Positions 1 to 10,410 of a stretch of DNA of 64,000 bases are shown here, piece by piece. The stretch spans positions 154,848 to 218,847 of the forward strand of contig NBAZ01000025.1 in NCBI GenBank assembly GCA_002794735.1, written 5' to 3'. The DNA is from Pyrrhoderma lamaoense (lineage: Eukaryota > Basidiomycota > Agaricomycetes > Hymenochaetales > Hymenochaetaceae). A model generated the notes under the pieces. It was not told where the DNA came from. It searched no databases and saw only the letters and a list, made by a program, of their open reading frames with translations. The position numbers were made by a program, and so were the translations under genes. Numbering within the stretch: position 1 is the first letter of the stretch; each line of letters starts with the position of its first letter.

Positions 1-440
1 GTTGACGTACTTTAGCTCATCTTCAGTCCAACCAAGGTTAAGTGCACCTTTAACATGAGCAGTTAGCTCGGTCTGTTTTCCTAATGCACTTAGCACCGAA
101 ATTGTGATCAACGATCTCTGTTTGAGTTCGAGTCCAGGTCGAGTCCAGATTGTTCCCCTTTGATGCGTGTGTTCTCCATATTAGTTGGTTTGTCAATCAC
201 TTGCAATAAGGGACTAACCATGCTGCTTCAGTTGCAAGTTCTTGACCCGCACGTGCAAAATCTGTGATATTCTTGCTTGTTGCTTTTTTAGTTCTCATAT
301 TTTTAGTACTATATCATAGTATATGCATTTTATATAGCTTATCACTTACATCGGTCAACATGTGCATCTCCGAGTACCTTCCTGCGCATCTTCTCCCCTT
401 CTTGATAGAGGGTTTTTCGAAGTTCTTCTGTGTTCGACAT
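1..440 (-). CDS. Carboxymuconolactone decarboxylase-like protein (partial, runs off the left edge)
   Basis: The exons read 440-350, 282-219 and 157-1 on the minus strand. Both introns are GT-AG and phases agree. The start is the ATG at 440 (MSNTEELRKTLYQEG). The visible part follows the small AhpD-like/CMD fold family: an N-terminal helix, then TDFARAGQELATEAAW, GTIWTRPGLELKQRSL and ITISVLSALGKQTELTAHVK, and GALNLGWTEDELKYVN at the window edge. Family members decarboxylate gamma-carboxymuconolactone in the beta-ketoadipate pathway or act as related small reductases; which applies here cannot be told. The C-terminus is outside the window. The gene is head-to-head with the dehydrogenase at 769. 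Confidence 0.85.
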
Positions 441-768
441 GATAATGAATACTCTGGAGATCCGTTTGGGGGTTCTCTGCTAGCCGCTTATATATGATGT
501 TGAACGATCTCTGTGGGGACTGCTATCTATTTATTGAAGTCAGTATCTCACCGGGCTGATTAAGATTATCACGTTCAAGCTTCGATGCGGGGTCACAGGT
601 TCCGTTCCTTGATATTTACATCCCTTGTACCCACGCATATAGTACACTCTAACGTCACTGCATATAAACTATATAATTTAAGACATTCATCATCTGTCAT
701 TTCCCAGGTCTAAAGCACTTTGTCAACGCCTTGCTTTTCACTAAGTACAAACTGTATATTTTTTTACT
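441..768. promoter_or_regulatory. Shared divergent intergenic region
   Basis: This is 328 bp between two head-to-head starts (minus at 440, plus at 769), so it must carry both promoters. It is AT-rich near the plus-strand gene. I see no unambiguous TATA box or other named element. Confidence 0.4.
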
Positions 769-2026
769 ATGTCAGATGTAGCACCAGGGCCAAAAGCTAT
801 CGGCTTAATCGGACTTGGAAGTAAGTGACAGAGTTGCATATATTTGTTCGTGGTGGCGAAAATTGCTAGCCACACTCCTTTTTTAGATATGGGATGGTGG
901 ATGGCGTTGAACTTACATAAATCACTTGGAAAATCGAGCAAATTCTTTATATACGATATAAACTCTGATGCTCTCGAGAGCTATATACAAAAGTCGGGTA
1001 CTCTGGATGTCTGTGATGTAACAGTCTGCAATAATGCACGAGAAGTTGCAATAAAAGCAGTATGTCCTTTGAGTACAGAAATAGGTGCACCTTTTTTTTA
1101 AATTCAAACAGGATGTCATTTTCACCGTCGTCCCTGCCCCTCCTCATGTCCGTTCTGTATACCTCGAAGGAGAGAATAATATACTGACAGGTCCAGTTGA
1201 CGGAAAGACATTTGTGGATTGTTCAACAATTGATCCCGCCACTTCTCTTCGTGTCGGAGAGGCAATTGTCTCAAAATCACCTTCAGCACGTTTCTATGAT
1301 GCTCCAATCTCTGGAGGAGTCACAGGTGCCGAAGCAGGTACTCTTACGATTTTAGCTGGAGCGAGTGAGAAAGATGAATATTTCCAAAGTGTCGTCAAAC
1401 CTCTTTTGTTATCTATGGGTAGAACAGTAATATGTATCGGTGCCCGAGGACACGGGCTTGTTGCAAAGCTATGCAATAACTATCTGAGTGGGATATGTGC
1501 CATTGCAACTAGCGAAGCTATGAACATCGGGATGAGGCACGGAATCGACGCGAAGCTTCTGAGTGATGTCTTTAACAAAAGCACCGGAGCGAATTGGCAG
1601 AACGGTATGCTTTATTTATCTATTATTTCTATCTGTAGATTTTGACTTATATGCCCTTCTATTGTCTGCGGCCCGGGTGCAGCTAATTTTAATGTGAGCA
1701 GTCTAATTTCGCTTTTGCCAGTTCGTGCTGATTGTACTCATCGCTGTGGCTTGTAGCCCGTCCCCGGTGTCTGTCCAAATGCGCCCCCATCAAAGGGTTA
1801 CCAAGGCGGCTTCAAAGTGCAGATGATGGTCAAAGACTTCAACCTGGCTCTCCAAGCTGCTAAAGAAGTTGATGCAAAGCTTGCACTTGGTGACTCTGCT
1901 TTAGCTGCATATGTGGCGACTTCTGAGGATCCACGATGTAAGGACTTGGATAATCGAGTTGTCTATAGGTGGCTTGGTGGAAAAGAATATGATTTTGATG
2001 CCTACTCTTCTGAGAGGCTACGTTAA
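769..2026 (+). CDS. 3-hydroxyisobutyrate dehydrogenase-like (beta-hydroxyacid dehydrogenase)
   Basis: Five exons: 769-820, 887-1059, 1112-1604, 1683-1693 and 1757-2026, giving about 332 aa with no frame break. The protein starts MSDVAPGPKAIGLIGLG and then NMG, the Rossmann NAD(P)-binding GxGxMG. The substrate motif DAPISGGVTGAEAG is in exon 3. The conserved catalytic Lys is in GHGLVAKLCNNYLSG. The C-terminal helix bundle carries NPVPGVCPNAP and GGFKVQMMVKDFNLAL. The family oxidises 3-hydroxyisobutyrate to methylmalonate semialdehyde (valine breakdown) with NAD. Exon 4 is only 11 nt (AG|CTAATTTTAAT|GTGAGC) and is needed to keep frame. There is no mitochondrial transit peptide before the Rossmann strand, so it may be a cytosolic paralogue of another beta-hydroxyacid specificity. 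Confidence 0.9.
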
Positions 2027-3291
2027 TCACAATCAATATGTGATGCAGTGCTGGTACAATAATTAAACGATATGCTAATTGACTACAATCTACCTTCCGT
2101 CTCCCATACATGCTCATGAAAGATAGTAACTACATACTCTTAAGATTGTTGTCGTCCGACTAGTAACTTCAGCTCAGTGAATCCCCAATAAGCTCGTCTG
2201 CATAGTTCTAATGGAGAAATGGCATATACTCATGCAAAGAATGGTTCTATTACATTTAAATAACAAACTTTATGCATCTTGCCCAACTTTTACTACGAGT
2301 CAGTATTATACAGCTTTAATGAGTAGTAGGTCGGACTTATATGCTCCTGTAACTTATTCAGGTACCCGATTAAATGAACGAGGGTGATACTCGTGTTTCA
2401 AGACATATGGTCGTCGCATTTCATTAATTATAGTTCTTCGAAAAATCCTGTAATATGCTCAGTTTCCCTCGGTTAACAACGCTTAATATTTCTACAGGCA
2501 CCAGTACCCTTACTATCACAAAGACTACACCTACCCGACATTCTGCCAACGTTGTCGCACCACTATGGAGAACAGTTTCTCCAGCCATATACGCTACTGC
2601 AAGCTCAGTCTGTATCACTCTCATATACCAACATACATATACGTACAACAGAGCACATGGACACTTCTTTTCAGAGGTTCATCACACGGTGCTATCCATC
2701 ATATGGCATTTTGTTGGCAAAACATCCGAGATGGAGTAGATCCTTCTCTTTCAAGACGACAAAACCAAGGCCTGGAAAAGGCCAGTAGGGTAGAAGAAAG
2801 ATTGCTGGCATCAAGAGAAAGTACAATACAAATTGGTTATAGATCCGGAGAAGGATGCGACTTCTTTTAGCGTAATGCAGTCCGGAACTCTGACTTGGTG
2901 GGTAACAAATCTATCTATAACTGTAAAGTTGTTCTTGAACCCCATTGGTGCTATTCAATGAGGATCAGATTCGAGCCAGCAATCATCTTGGAGTCCTCGA
3001 AACGGATCGTACAGGGACACTTATGCTACTTATAGCCCAATCAACTTCCTCGAGTCTCGAAAGAGTAAGTTCATATTCTTAATTGTGGCTTCCAAGAGAG
3101 AGAAAAACATGTTTTTTCAAACTCCGCCAATACACATGCATTAAATTTAGATCGCTGCAATTTCGCTCTTCGGAAAAATTAAGTTCTCTTTCATTCAATG
3201 GTCACTTTGTTTTTCTCTCCGACGGCCCGCCCAGAGACATTTGCCATGTTTCCAAATCCTGACGATGCTATTTTTATCCCGAGATAGTGGG
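2027..3291. other. Intergenic region with a doubtful plus-strand coding patch at about 2455-2870
   Basis: No gene could be built here. Between about 2490 and 2870 all three plus frames stay open for 80-100 codons. One frame shows a CxxC-x12-HxxxC pattern (FCQRCRTT ... HIRYC), which could be a chance zinc-finger look-alike. An acceptor-like TTTCTACAG precedes it at about 2497. No start, domain or consistent exon set was found. It could be a decayed gene or nothing. Confidence 0.25.
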
Positions 3292-3299
3292 TATAAAAA
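3292..3299 (+). promoter_or_regulatory. TATA box of the polygalacturonase gene
   Basis: TATAAAAA lies about 70 bp upstream of the ATG at 3367. This is a normal spacing for a regulated, secreted-enzyme gene in fungi. The match is clear; its use is inferred. Confidence 0.6.
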
Positions 3300-3366
3300 C
3301 TAGACATGTTCGAGGAGAAGAAAAATCAGGTTGTTGCCAAGACTTAGTTTCCCGCAAAAGATAAAG

Positions 3367-5054
3367 ATGATCTCTCTTCTGTCTCTGGGTGCTATCGCAT
3401 TTCTCACAGGTGTAAGGGGAGCTACAGACTGTACTGCAACTATCAACTCTTTGGACGATGTTTCCGCTGCAAAGAGCTGCACAACAGTCAATATCAATGG
3501 TTTCACAGTCCCTGCCGGTGAAGGCTTTACTCTATCTCTTGCCGATGGATCAACTGTCAACCTAAGTAAGTCTCCTGAGCTTTTTCAGTAGTATATATTG
3601 TCACTAGCGGTCAGTCCTCTAACCAATAAATTGAAATACTGTAGACGGAGACATTTTGTTTGGAAACAAGAGCTGGGCGGACCACTTTTTACCATCAGTA
3701 AGTAAATTGGAACGTTGATTTAAGTAATTAAAAAACTAACTTCTCAACCTAGGTGGAGATGACATCACATGTATGACAATCTCTAAATATAATAAAATAT
3801 CTAACCTGGCTCCTAGTTAACGGTAACGGTCACAAGTTTGACGGAGGAGGCCTTTCTATTGGGTATTGCATTTGGTCTGCTAATCACCTAGTAAATTAAC
3901 TAACTTCACGTAATTCAGGATGGTCAAGGCAGTAACGGGGGTGTGACAAAGCCTCGCCCTATGATGAAGTACGTAGTTGAATTTCAAGCCAGTTTACTCC
4001 ATGAATCCCTTTTGACTCGTTTTTGTTTGACAAAGGATCAAGATCTCGGGTACCTTTGAAAATGTCCACGTCGTGAACTCGCCTGCACAAACGTTCAGCG
4101 TCTCCAACCCTGGTCCACTAACAATCTCCGGAATCACTGTTGATAACTGTAAATTAGCAGATGTTATCTTTGATCCAGCTGTACACAATTGCTAATACCT
4201 CTTATAGCTCAAGGTGACTTACCAAATGCAAACAGCGATGGCAAAGCTGCAGGGCACAACACTGATGGCTTCGACTGTTCAACAACTGATCTTGTGAGTA
4301 AACCTATACCAGTCTATAAATATGACATCTTGTGTATCCGTATTTACATTTGTTTACCCCTACTCCTTAGACCATTAAAGACAGCACAATCAAGAACCAG
4401 GATGACTGTCTTGCTATCAACAAAGGTTCCAACATAGTTTTCACTGGTAATACTTGCTCAGGTGGACATGGCATTTCAATCGGCTCTATCTCCTCGGACG
4501 TCACTGTTGACGGTATCGTCATCAGTAACAATAATGTCATCAATAAGTACGGGTTTCCCATATTTATAGCTATAATGATGGTGATTAGAGAACTGACTCT
4601 TCGGTTTATTCAGTGACCAAGCTCTCCGCATCAAAATGAAATCTGATGCCACCGGTTCGACTGTTACAAATGTCACTTACAGCGTATGTTTTTATCATGA
4701 TTGAAACCTTTCTATTTGTGTCTATGATGTAAGTTGACTCAAAACGAAAAAAAAAAAAAAAAACGTTGTAATTATATAGGGGAACACAGGCTCGGGTCTC
4801 CGTCAATTCGGAGTGCTCATAGACCAGAGCTATCCCGACACTCTCGGCACTCCGGGCACTGGGGTCATTCTCTCTGACGTCAACTTTGTGGGTGAGACCA
4901 CGTCTCTAAGTGTCAACAGTGGGGCTATGCAAGTCGCAGTCAATTGTGGGAAGGGCGCATGTACGGGCACCTGGGATTGGAGTGCACTCAAGGTTTCAGG
5001 CGGGTCTAAAGGAGAGCTCGTAAACTTTAGCGGATCGAGGGTTTCTCAGTATAA
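3367..5054 (+). CDS. Secreted endopolygalacturonase (GH28), frame broken twice in this sequence
   Basis: The family hydrolyses alpha-1,4-galacturonan in pectin. The start at 3367 gives a signal peptide ([18 protein letters not shown]). Exons: 3367-3565, 3645-3701, 3753-3770 (18 nt), 3817-3862, 3919-3968, 4036-4148, 4208-4293, 4371-4546, 4614-4683 and 4780-5054. All GH28 catalytic motifs are present: HNTDGFD, NQDDC, GGHG and RIK. Two single bases appear to be missing. One is near 3850, where FDGGG must continue as [12 protein letters not shown]. The other is near 5033, where VNFSG should continue to IEGFSV and stop at 5052-5054; as written, the frame runs on to 5244 with unrelated residues. 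Splice sites and active site are otherwise intact, so this is either a very recent pseudogene or, more likely, a sequence error (see findings). A TATA box precedes it. Confidence 0.9.
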
Positions 5055-5380
5055 TTGGCATAACTACCTGAATTTGAAGTTCAAAGGTTTCCATTTTGAT
5101 TATTCATTGCGGGTAGTCAGCTACCTTACTTTGGTAGCCACAAGTACTGCTTTCGGGTATTCCATACGTCTCAGACTTGTACTATATTATTGCAAACACA
5201 TAAATCATACACATCGTTTTTCTTTAACGACTACTAAAACATAAGCAAACATAGTATATAAAAGCAATCTATGCAAAGCAAGAGCCCGAAAGAAGTCGAT
5301 ACAGTTGAGCTAGAGATACAGAGCTGTGATACAGAGGATAATTCAAACTATTTTTCTCATCAGTGGAGTTATAATGAGTT
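5055..5380. other. Convergent 3' region
   Basis: This separates the stop of the polygalacturonase from the stop of the RAP1-like gene on the other strand. It should hold both 3' UTRs. No gene is seen. Confidence 0.4.
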
Positions 5381-8300
5381 CTATTCGTCATCGTTTTCGT
5401 CGCCACCATCAAGGGGGACACCAGCCTTTATCTGTTTGATTAAATCATCAATCTTTGCCTTGTGAATCCTATGGTGTTCTTGCCAGCCTTTCCATGGGTG
5501 ATGCGGATGCTATGAGCCAGAAATAAGTCACACCAACAAGGGATAGAAAAAGCGGGATATTCATATACCTGTTTAGCAAAGGATTGGAATATATTGTCTG
5601 ACGTCCCTTCGGGACTATTCGCAAAGTGCATTGCGAGAAGGATATCATCCCGTCTTCCGTAACGCATCTTCTTCGTGGGCGGTGCAGGAAGAGGCTCGTC
5701 GCCATCGGTACGACTAACTCGTGCTTGTGACGACGGTAATATTTCATCCATGACGCACGTGAATGGTGAGGGGCCTTTTTTGCGACATCTTTCCAAAACG
5801 AAACCATCTCGAATCGATTTTGGAGCCTGGAAAATACAACAATCATGTATCCTCATTAGGCTTTGATTCTAGCATGGGACAAAAGAACTTACTTTCGATG
5901 TGCCATGAATTTACATAAAAATGAAATATCTTCGGAAGTGAAAGCAACACCTTTGCCAGTAGTACTACGAAATAGAGCCCTGGGAGGTGTTGGTGATCTG
6001 TCACGAGTACCCTGTTCTTTATATAGCCGCATAGCAGCAGCAACAGTATAAGGTCCTTCTCCAGCTACCGGGACGGGAGAATAATATTCTGTGTCATCTT
6101 TATAGAGCGAATTTTGATCTGTATCTTGATTAGGAGACGGAGAGCGAGTATCATCTCGTTTCATAAGATATCCTCTTAGACGAATTTGGTGTTTGTTACA
6201 GTAGCGCCTCCAACTATAAAAACTATGTAATAAAGTAAGCCATTGAACATTGATTATAAAACGTATGTCGTACGTGTGATGGGGTGCCTATCCACAAAAA
6301 ATTATCAATACATATGTAAACTGAATGTTTATGCTTCATACTCACTTTAACAGCAATCCTCTCACAAATTTCGCGCAAACTAGATTTATGTTAGACTATT
6401 CAGGATCGAAGTGAACATTTTGATCAAAGTCGCACCTTAAAGCTAGTCCTTGATCCTGACAATATTCGATATATTTTTGTAGATACGTGACATCATCTGC
6501 CGTGAATAGGTTTCCCCCGTATGTGCTCTTAATAACTCGGCTTGGCGGCGTCGGCGAGCGAGCAACCGAGTTTCCTTTGTTCAGAATGAGACTTGAAGCA
6601 GTCGGAGCTGTCTGCGGCTGTGGAAAAGAAAGGTGAAGATGAATTACTTGTAATTAAAATTGATAAGTATCCTTACTGTAGCCCGAACTCGTTTTCGTCC
6701 CCTTTGTTCTTTTTCTCTTGAGGGGCTCCTCTGTCGTTGTGGCTGTGGAATCGGGCTTGCAGTCACATCATGCTCAGCAATCAGAGTGGGAGTAGGGGTC
6801 GGAGAAACAGCAGAGGCAAGAGGGATTGGAGCGGGGGCAGGAGTGGGAGCAGTAGCAGGAACCGATTGAGAGACAGGGACAGGAGTGATTGTAGGGGGTT
6901 GTTCTATAGCGGTTGTTGATGGTTCGGTCATTGGAACATAATGGGTTTCAGTAGCTGGCTGATAAGACTGAGTATATGAAGTCTATAGCAATTCGTAAGT
7001 ATAACTTTGTATAGATAAGTACTACAACATACTTGGGGTGGGTCATAGTAATCTTGCGATTCTGTCCAGCCAGATGTATCATTCCTATAGCGTTGCTCAT
7101 AATATGAGTTATGTTGTGCATTATTTATAGCTGGTATTAAAGACCCATTTGTTGAAGAAGCTATTTGATTAAATGAGGTGTTGGTCCCACTCCATTGCTG
7201 CTCTTCCCTCCCATATGGATCTTGAGCACGCTGGGCTAGTATCTGAATATGGGTTGGATGCTGATTAGGGGTGATCGGAGTTGGGGTCTGCTGCCAAGTA
7301 TGTGTAGCAGATACAGCTGGAGGAGGCATCGGAGGCCTTTGAGCGTGTTGCTGGCTTGGCTGAGATTGAGAGTTGTATACTGGATAATGTGAAAAAGGAG
7401 TATTCAAGCTTGCTGTGGGCGCTAGAATATGCGTTTGAGATTGTTGTATCTGCTGGCTTGGATAGGATGGGGCATGACCGGACTGATGACCTTGCTGCTG
7501 GTGAACTTGGAGTTGCGTAGAATGAGGGAGAGTAAGCTGATGCTGTTGGGGATGTTGCGAATGAGTGGTCTGCAATTGCGATCGATTATGTTGCTGTTGC
7601 TGCTGGGACTGCGGTTGGGGCTGCGGATGGATTATATGGTGATTCTGAGGTAAGTGATGAGTCTGAGGTTGTATAGACTGATGGTTAGAAGGCGGTGGTT
7701 GAGGTTGACGCTGAGAATATAGCTCGGGCTGTAGTGCAGCCCGTGGCTGAGGACGAACAATCTGATTTTGATTTGTAGCCATACTATTAGAGCCTGTACC
7801 AGGTTCTGAACGTAGTCTGGGTTCAGATGTTCAGCAGGAGTGTTAGCAAGAAGAGTATGAAATGAGACCTACGGTTCCTTTCCCGTCACCTTGCATCCCG
7901 CCCAATTGAATTGATAGGATAGGAGCTCGTTCTTGCGAATACATTCATGAATCCATCGAGAGTCCAGAATGATCTTCCCTCTTTTGTTTGCATATTGCCT
8001 GTACAGGTTCTGTCCAGCTTCGGTATGAGGGTCCACTACGGATATTCAGGTTTAGAACTTTCTATGTAAACAACAGTGCAAGGGTGCTCTCACCAAGGAT
8101 ATATGTTACACCGCTGTAGCCCACAGAAACGCTCCCACCACATTTCTTGTGTTGAATACGAAAAATTAGCGTGATGAACGCGCATAAGGCGGGGGATAGG
8201 ATCGAATGGACATACTTGTATTAAATCTACTAGCTGGTCCTTATCTTTGACCTCCTTCTCGATGAAGAAGGTGAGGTTGGAGCCCAACATCGGATCCAGA

Positions 8301-8392
8301 AAGAGTGCATTGTTGTAAGGTCCCGACGTTGTTGGTGACGATGATGAAGCACTTGCTGCACCTCTGTCAGTATGACGAGCGGGACGAGACAT
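5381..8392 (-). CDS. RAP1: Rap1-like telomere protein: BRCT, Gln/Pro-rich linker, three Myb-like modules
   Basis: Exons: 8392-8216, 8145-8094, 8035-7873, 7816-7033, 6982-6677, 6617-6436, 6379-6346, 6287-6274 (14 nt), 6222-5893, 5826-5569 and 5509-5381, about 809 aa. Residues ~30-130 are a BRCT domain of the Rap1 type (GGSVSVGYSGVTYIL, LYRQYANKRGKIILDSRWIH). A long Gln/Pro-rich linker follows. Module 1 (~530-590) reads LFTADDVTYLQKYIEYC ... APHHTFYSWRRYCNKH. Module 2 (~663-715) reads FTSEDISFLCKFM ... APHHSRASWMKYYRRHKHE. Module 3 (~735-800) reads RRDDILLAMHFANSP ... HPHHPWKGWQEHHRIHK. Family members sit at telomeres in the shelterin-like complex. Near 5718 the frame changes inside exon 10 and one base seems missing; a 41-43 nt intron with a weak donor there is the alternative. 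The start at 8392 is favoured over upstream in-frame codons by the exon-1 context. Confidence 0.85.
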
Positions 8393-8943
8393 CGCGCCGA
8401 GTATACTCTCGGGGCCTTGAAGTTGCAACCGGGGTCTTGCAGTGAACGACCTCTTCAACCTTTGCCGCGGGCTTACAAACCAGATCAAACTCTAACAAAA
8501 GTTCAGTCTCAGACGGCGATCAGCGTCGCTATTGATGACCAACGCGACGTAAGGTATGCATCCTTGGTGATGACGATGATGATGATGAGAGCTACGAAGG
8601 ACATGATATATGATATCAAGTATTAATATGCGTCTCTCTACTCACGACCTCCTTCCTCTACTAGAACTAATGGAGCGTAGAAAGAAATCTGTCGTCAACC
8701 AGCCTGATCTCTCTTCTGGCTCTCTTTCCCCGACCTGGATTATTATCTTGTTTCTGTTGTCCCGCCGGTTCTCTACTCGCTCGTATCCTCTCCCTCGCCA
8801 CACATCTGTAAATGATGGTTCGAGAGTCTTCCAGACATGCATTCTTTACTTTTATCCTAATCAGGTATACAGATACTCCATCACCAGGCACATCTACCAT
8901 AGAGAGCTTTTCCCACTCATTTATCCCTCAAAAATTCAATAAA

Positions 8944-9156
8944 TCAGGACTCACTGAATGATTTGCGGCCGATAAGGTATGCTCTAAAGTTAATCTTTCT
9001 GACCATGAAAGGGGCTATACCCGCGACCCTACGTGATTCTCGTGAATCGACATTCTTGGATATCCCCGCCATGGCATTCCGACGCGGCACTACACCTACT
9101 TGTCTAGCTATCTGAGCTGCTTTCTTTCTGAGAAACTGTAGCAATATGCATTTCAA
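8944..9156 (-). CDS. Doubtful ORF fragment, no function assigned
   Basis: This is a 70-codon minus-strand frame with an ATG at 9156 and basic, compositionally normal sequence (LRKKAAQIARQVGVVPRRNA). A GTGAGT donor follows RKSFS. An acceptor at about 8860 would add a short tail. I recognise no family and could not extend it upstream. It may be a remnant or chance. Confidence 0.2.
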   Translation of the reverse strand: MKCILLQFLRKKAAQIARQVGVVPRRNAMAGISKNVDSRESRRVAGIAPFMVRKINFRAYLIGRKSFSES

Positions 9157-10059
9157 TGATAGTCTCCGTCACTATAGTTGAGTGCATGTAGGCGAGCTTT
9201 GCCATTAACTGGCCTATGTCACGCCAGCAATTAGCAATATGAACCGTCCGACAGCTAAACCGCGGTTAGTACCGCATTCTGTTCTAATTCGTATCAAAAT
9301 ACAGTGCCTCTGCTCTTCGAAAAACGATGCCTCATCATTGGGCATATATACTGCTTCTGGGGAAATTTCTAAGCTAACATATCCGGTATTTTTAGTACCA
9401 TCTATATCTCCCAACTACGTCTAAATCAACTCTAAAGTTTACAACATCTCACTGTCTTATTACAGATCAGATCATCATTGCAGGTGACTACCACATCACT
9501 TCTTGCATGTAAGGAATGTATTGTGGTGCATATACCGTGTCTGCCAGCAAAACAGCTCCGGCAATATGTCTTCCATAGGTGTCCAAATCCTAGAAATCAG
9601 AACGATGTTGCTGGAATATCATTTTTAACCTGTATTACAAACCTGAGAGATGGTGGACGAACTTGTGGGACGGGCTTGCTTTATTGGTTATTTTGAGGTA
9701 GAATTTGCATTCTACTGTCTACTAGTTCCGTTGCGTGTCGCCCAGCGGACATTGTATCCAGTAAAGAAGATGTTTCATACTTACCTATTTGCAAATGAAG
9801 TCTCTGTGATATCTTCTCTTGCATTGCGTATCTTCTCTCACCAATAGTTTATAAGTAGTCATCCCTAGCTACATTCACAAAGTGGTAGAAGAGAAGCATT
9901 CATTTACGTGAATCAATTATTCCTTTTTCGATCGTGGCGTTTGTGTGAATAGAATCTCACAAGAAATCATGATGGTTCTGAGTCTTGGACTTGGATGTTA
10001 GAGATGGGGGTATCTGAATTGGATCTTGTCTATCTTCCCTTTATTGTGCGTGATCCGAG

Positions 10060-10079
10060 GCCATCCGCCACGGGATGGC
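10060..10079. repeat. Small perfect inverted repeat
   Basis: GCCATCC, a 6-nt loop (GCCACG), then GGATGGC form a 7-bp GC-rich hairpin. A palindromic GACGGGCCGTC lies just after it at about 10087. The function is unknown. Confidence 0.35.
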
Positions 10080-10390
10080 GGCCGCAGACGGGCCGTCCCA
10101 TCACTGTATAGTTATTAGTCTGTCTCGTAAAAGTTACCAGAAGGAACCCGTGGTTCACAACATTATTCAGTGCAGAATAAAGAGGATAGATTGCCTATAT
10201 TGATAGTAAATCCTTCTAGTCAGGAGAAACAGTAACAATATAATTTGTATGCTGTAAGGCAAAGGGACCAGGGGGATACTGTGAAGCCGCACAACTCACA
10301 AACGTGAGAACCAGGGACCTTCTGCATGTGGAATTCTCTTGATATGATTTCGTCTTAAAAATTTTTTTATCTATGCTACGCGGGTGGCCC

Positions 10391-10410
10391 AGAACACGTA
10401 TGCGTGTTCT
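10391..10410. repeat. Small perfect inverted repeat
   Basis: AGAACACG, TATG, CGTGTTCT is an 8-bp perfect stem with a 4-nt loop in an otherwise gene-free stretch. It could be a dimeric transcription-factor site or chance. Confidence 0.35.

Noticed and set aside
3331..3366. Longer N-terminus for the polygalacturonase
   Set aside because: It begins with TTG, not ATG, and would place a charged stretch before an otherwise perfect signal peptide.
5055..5244. C-terminal extension of the polygalacturonase to a stop at 5242-5244
   Set aside because: The extra 60 residues do not resemble GH28, whereas the other frame ends at once in the usual IEGFSV-type terminus at 5054.
7429..7653. Leu/Met-rich plus-strand ORF opposite RAP1
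   Set aside because: It is the antisense shadow of the Gln/Pro/His-rich linker.
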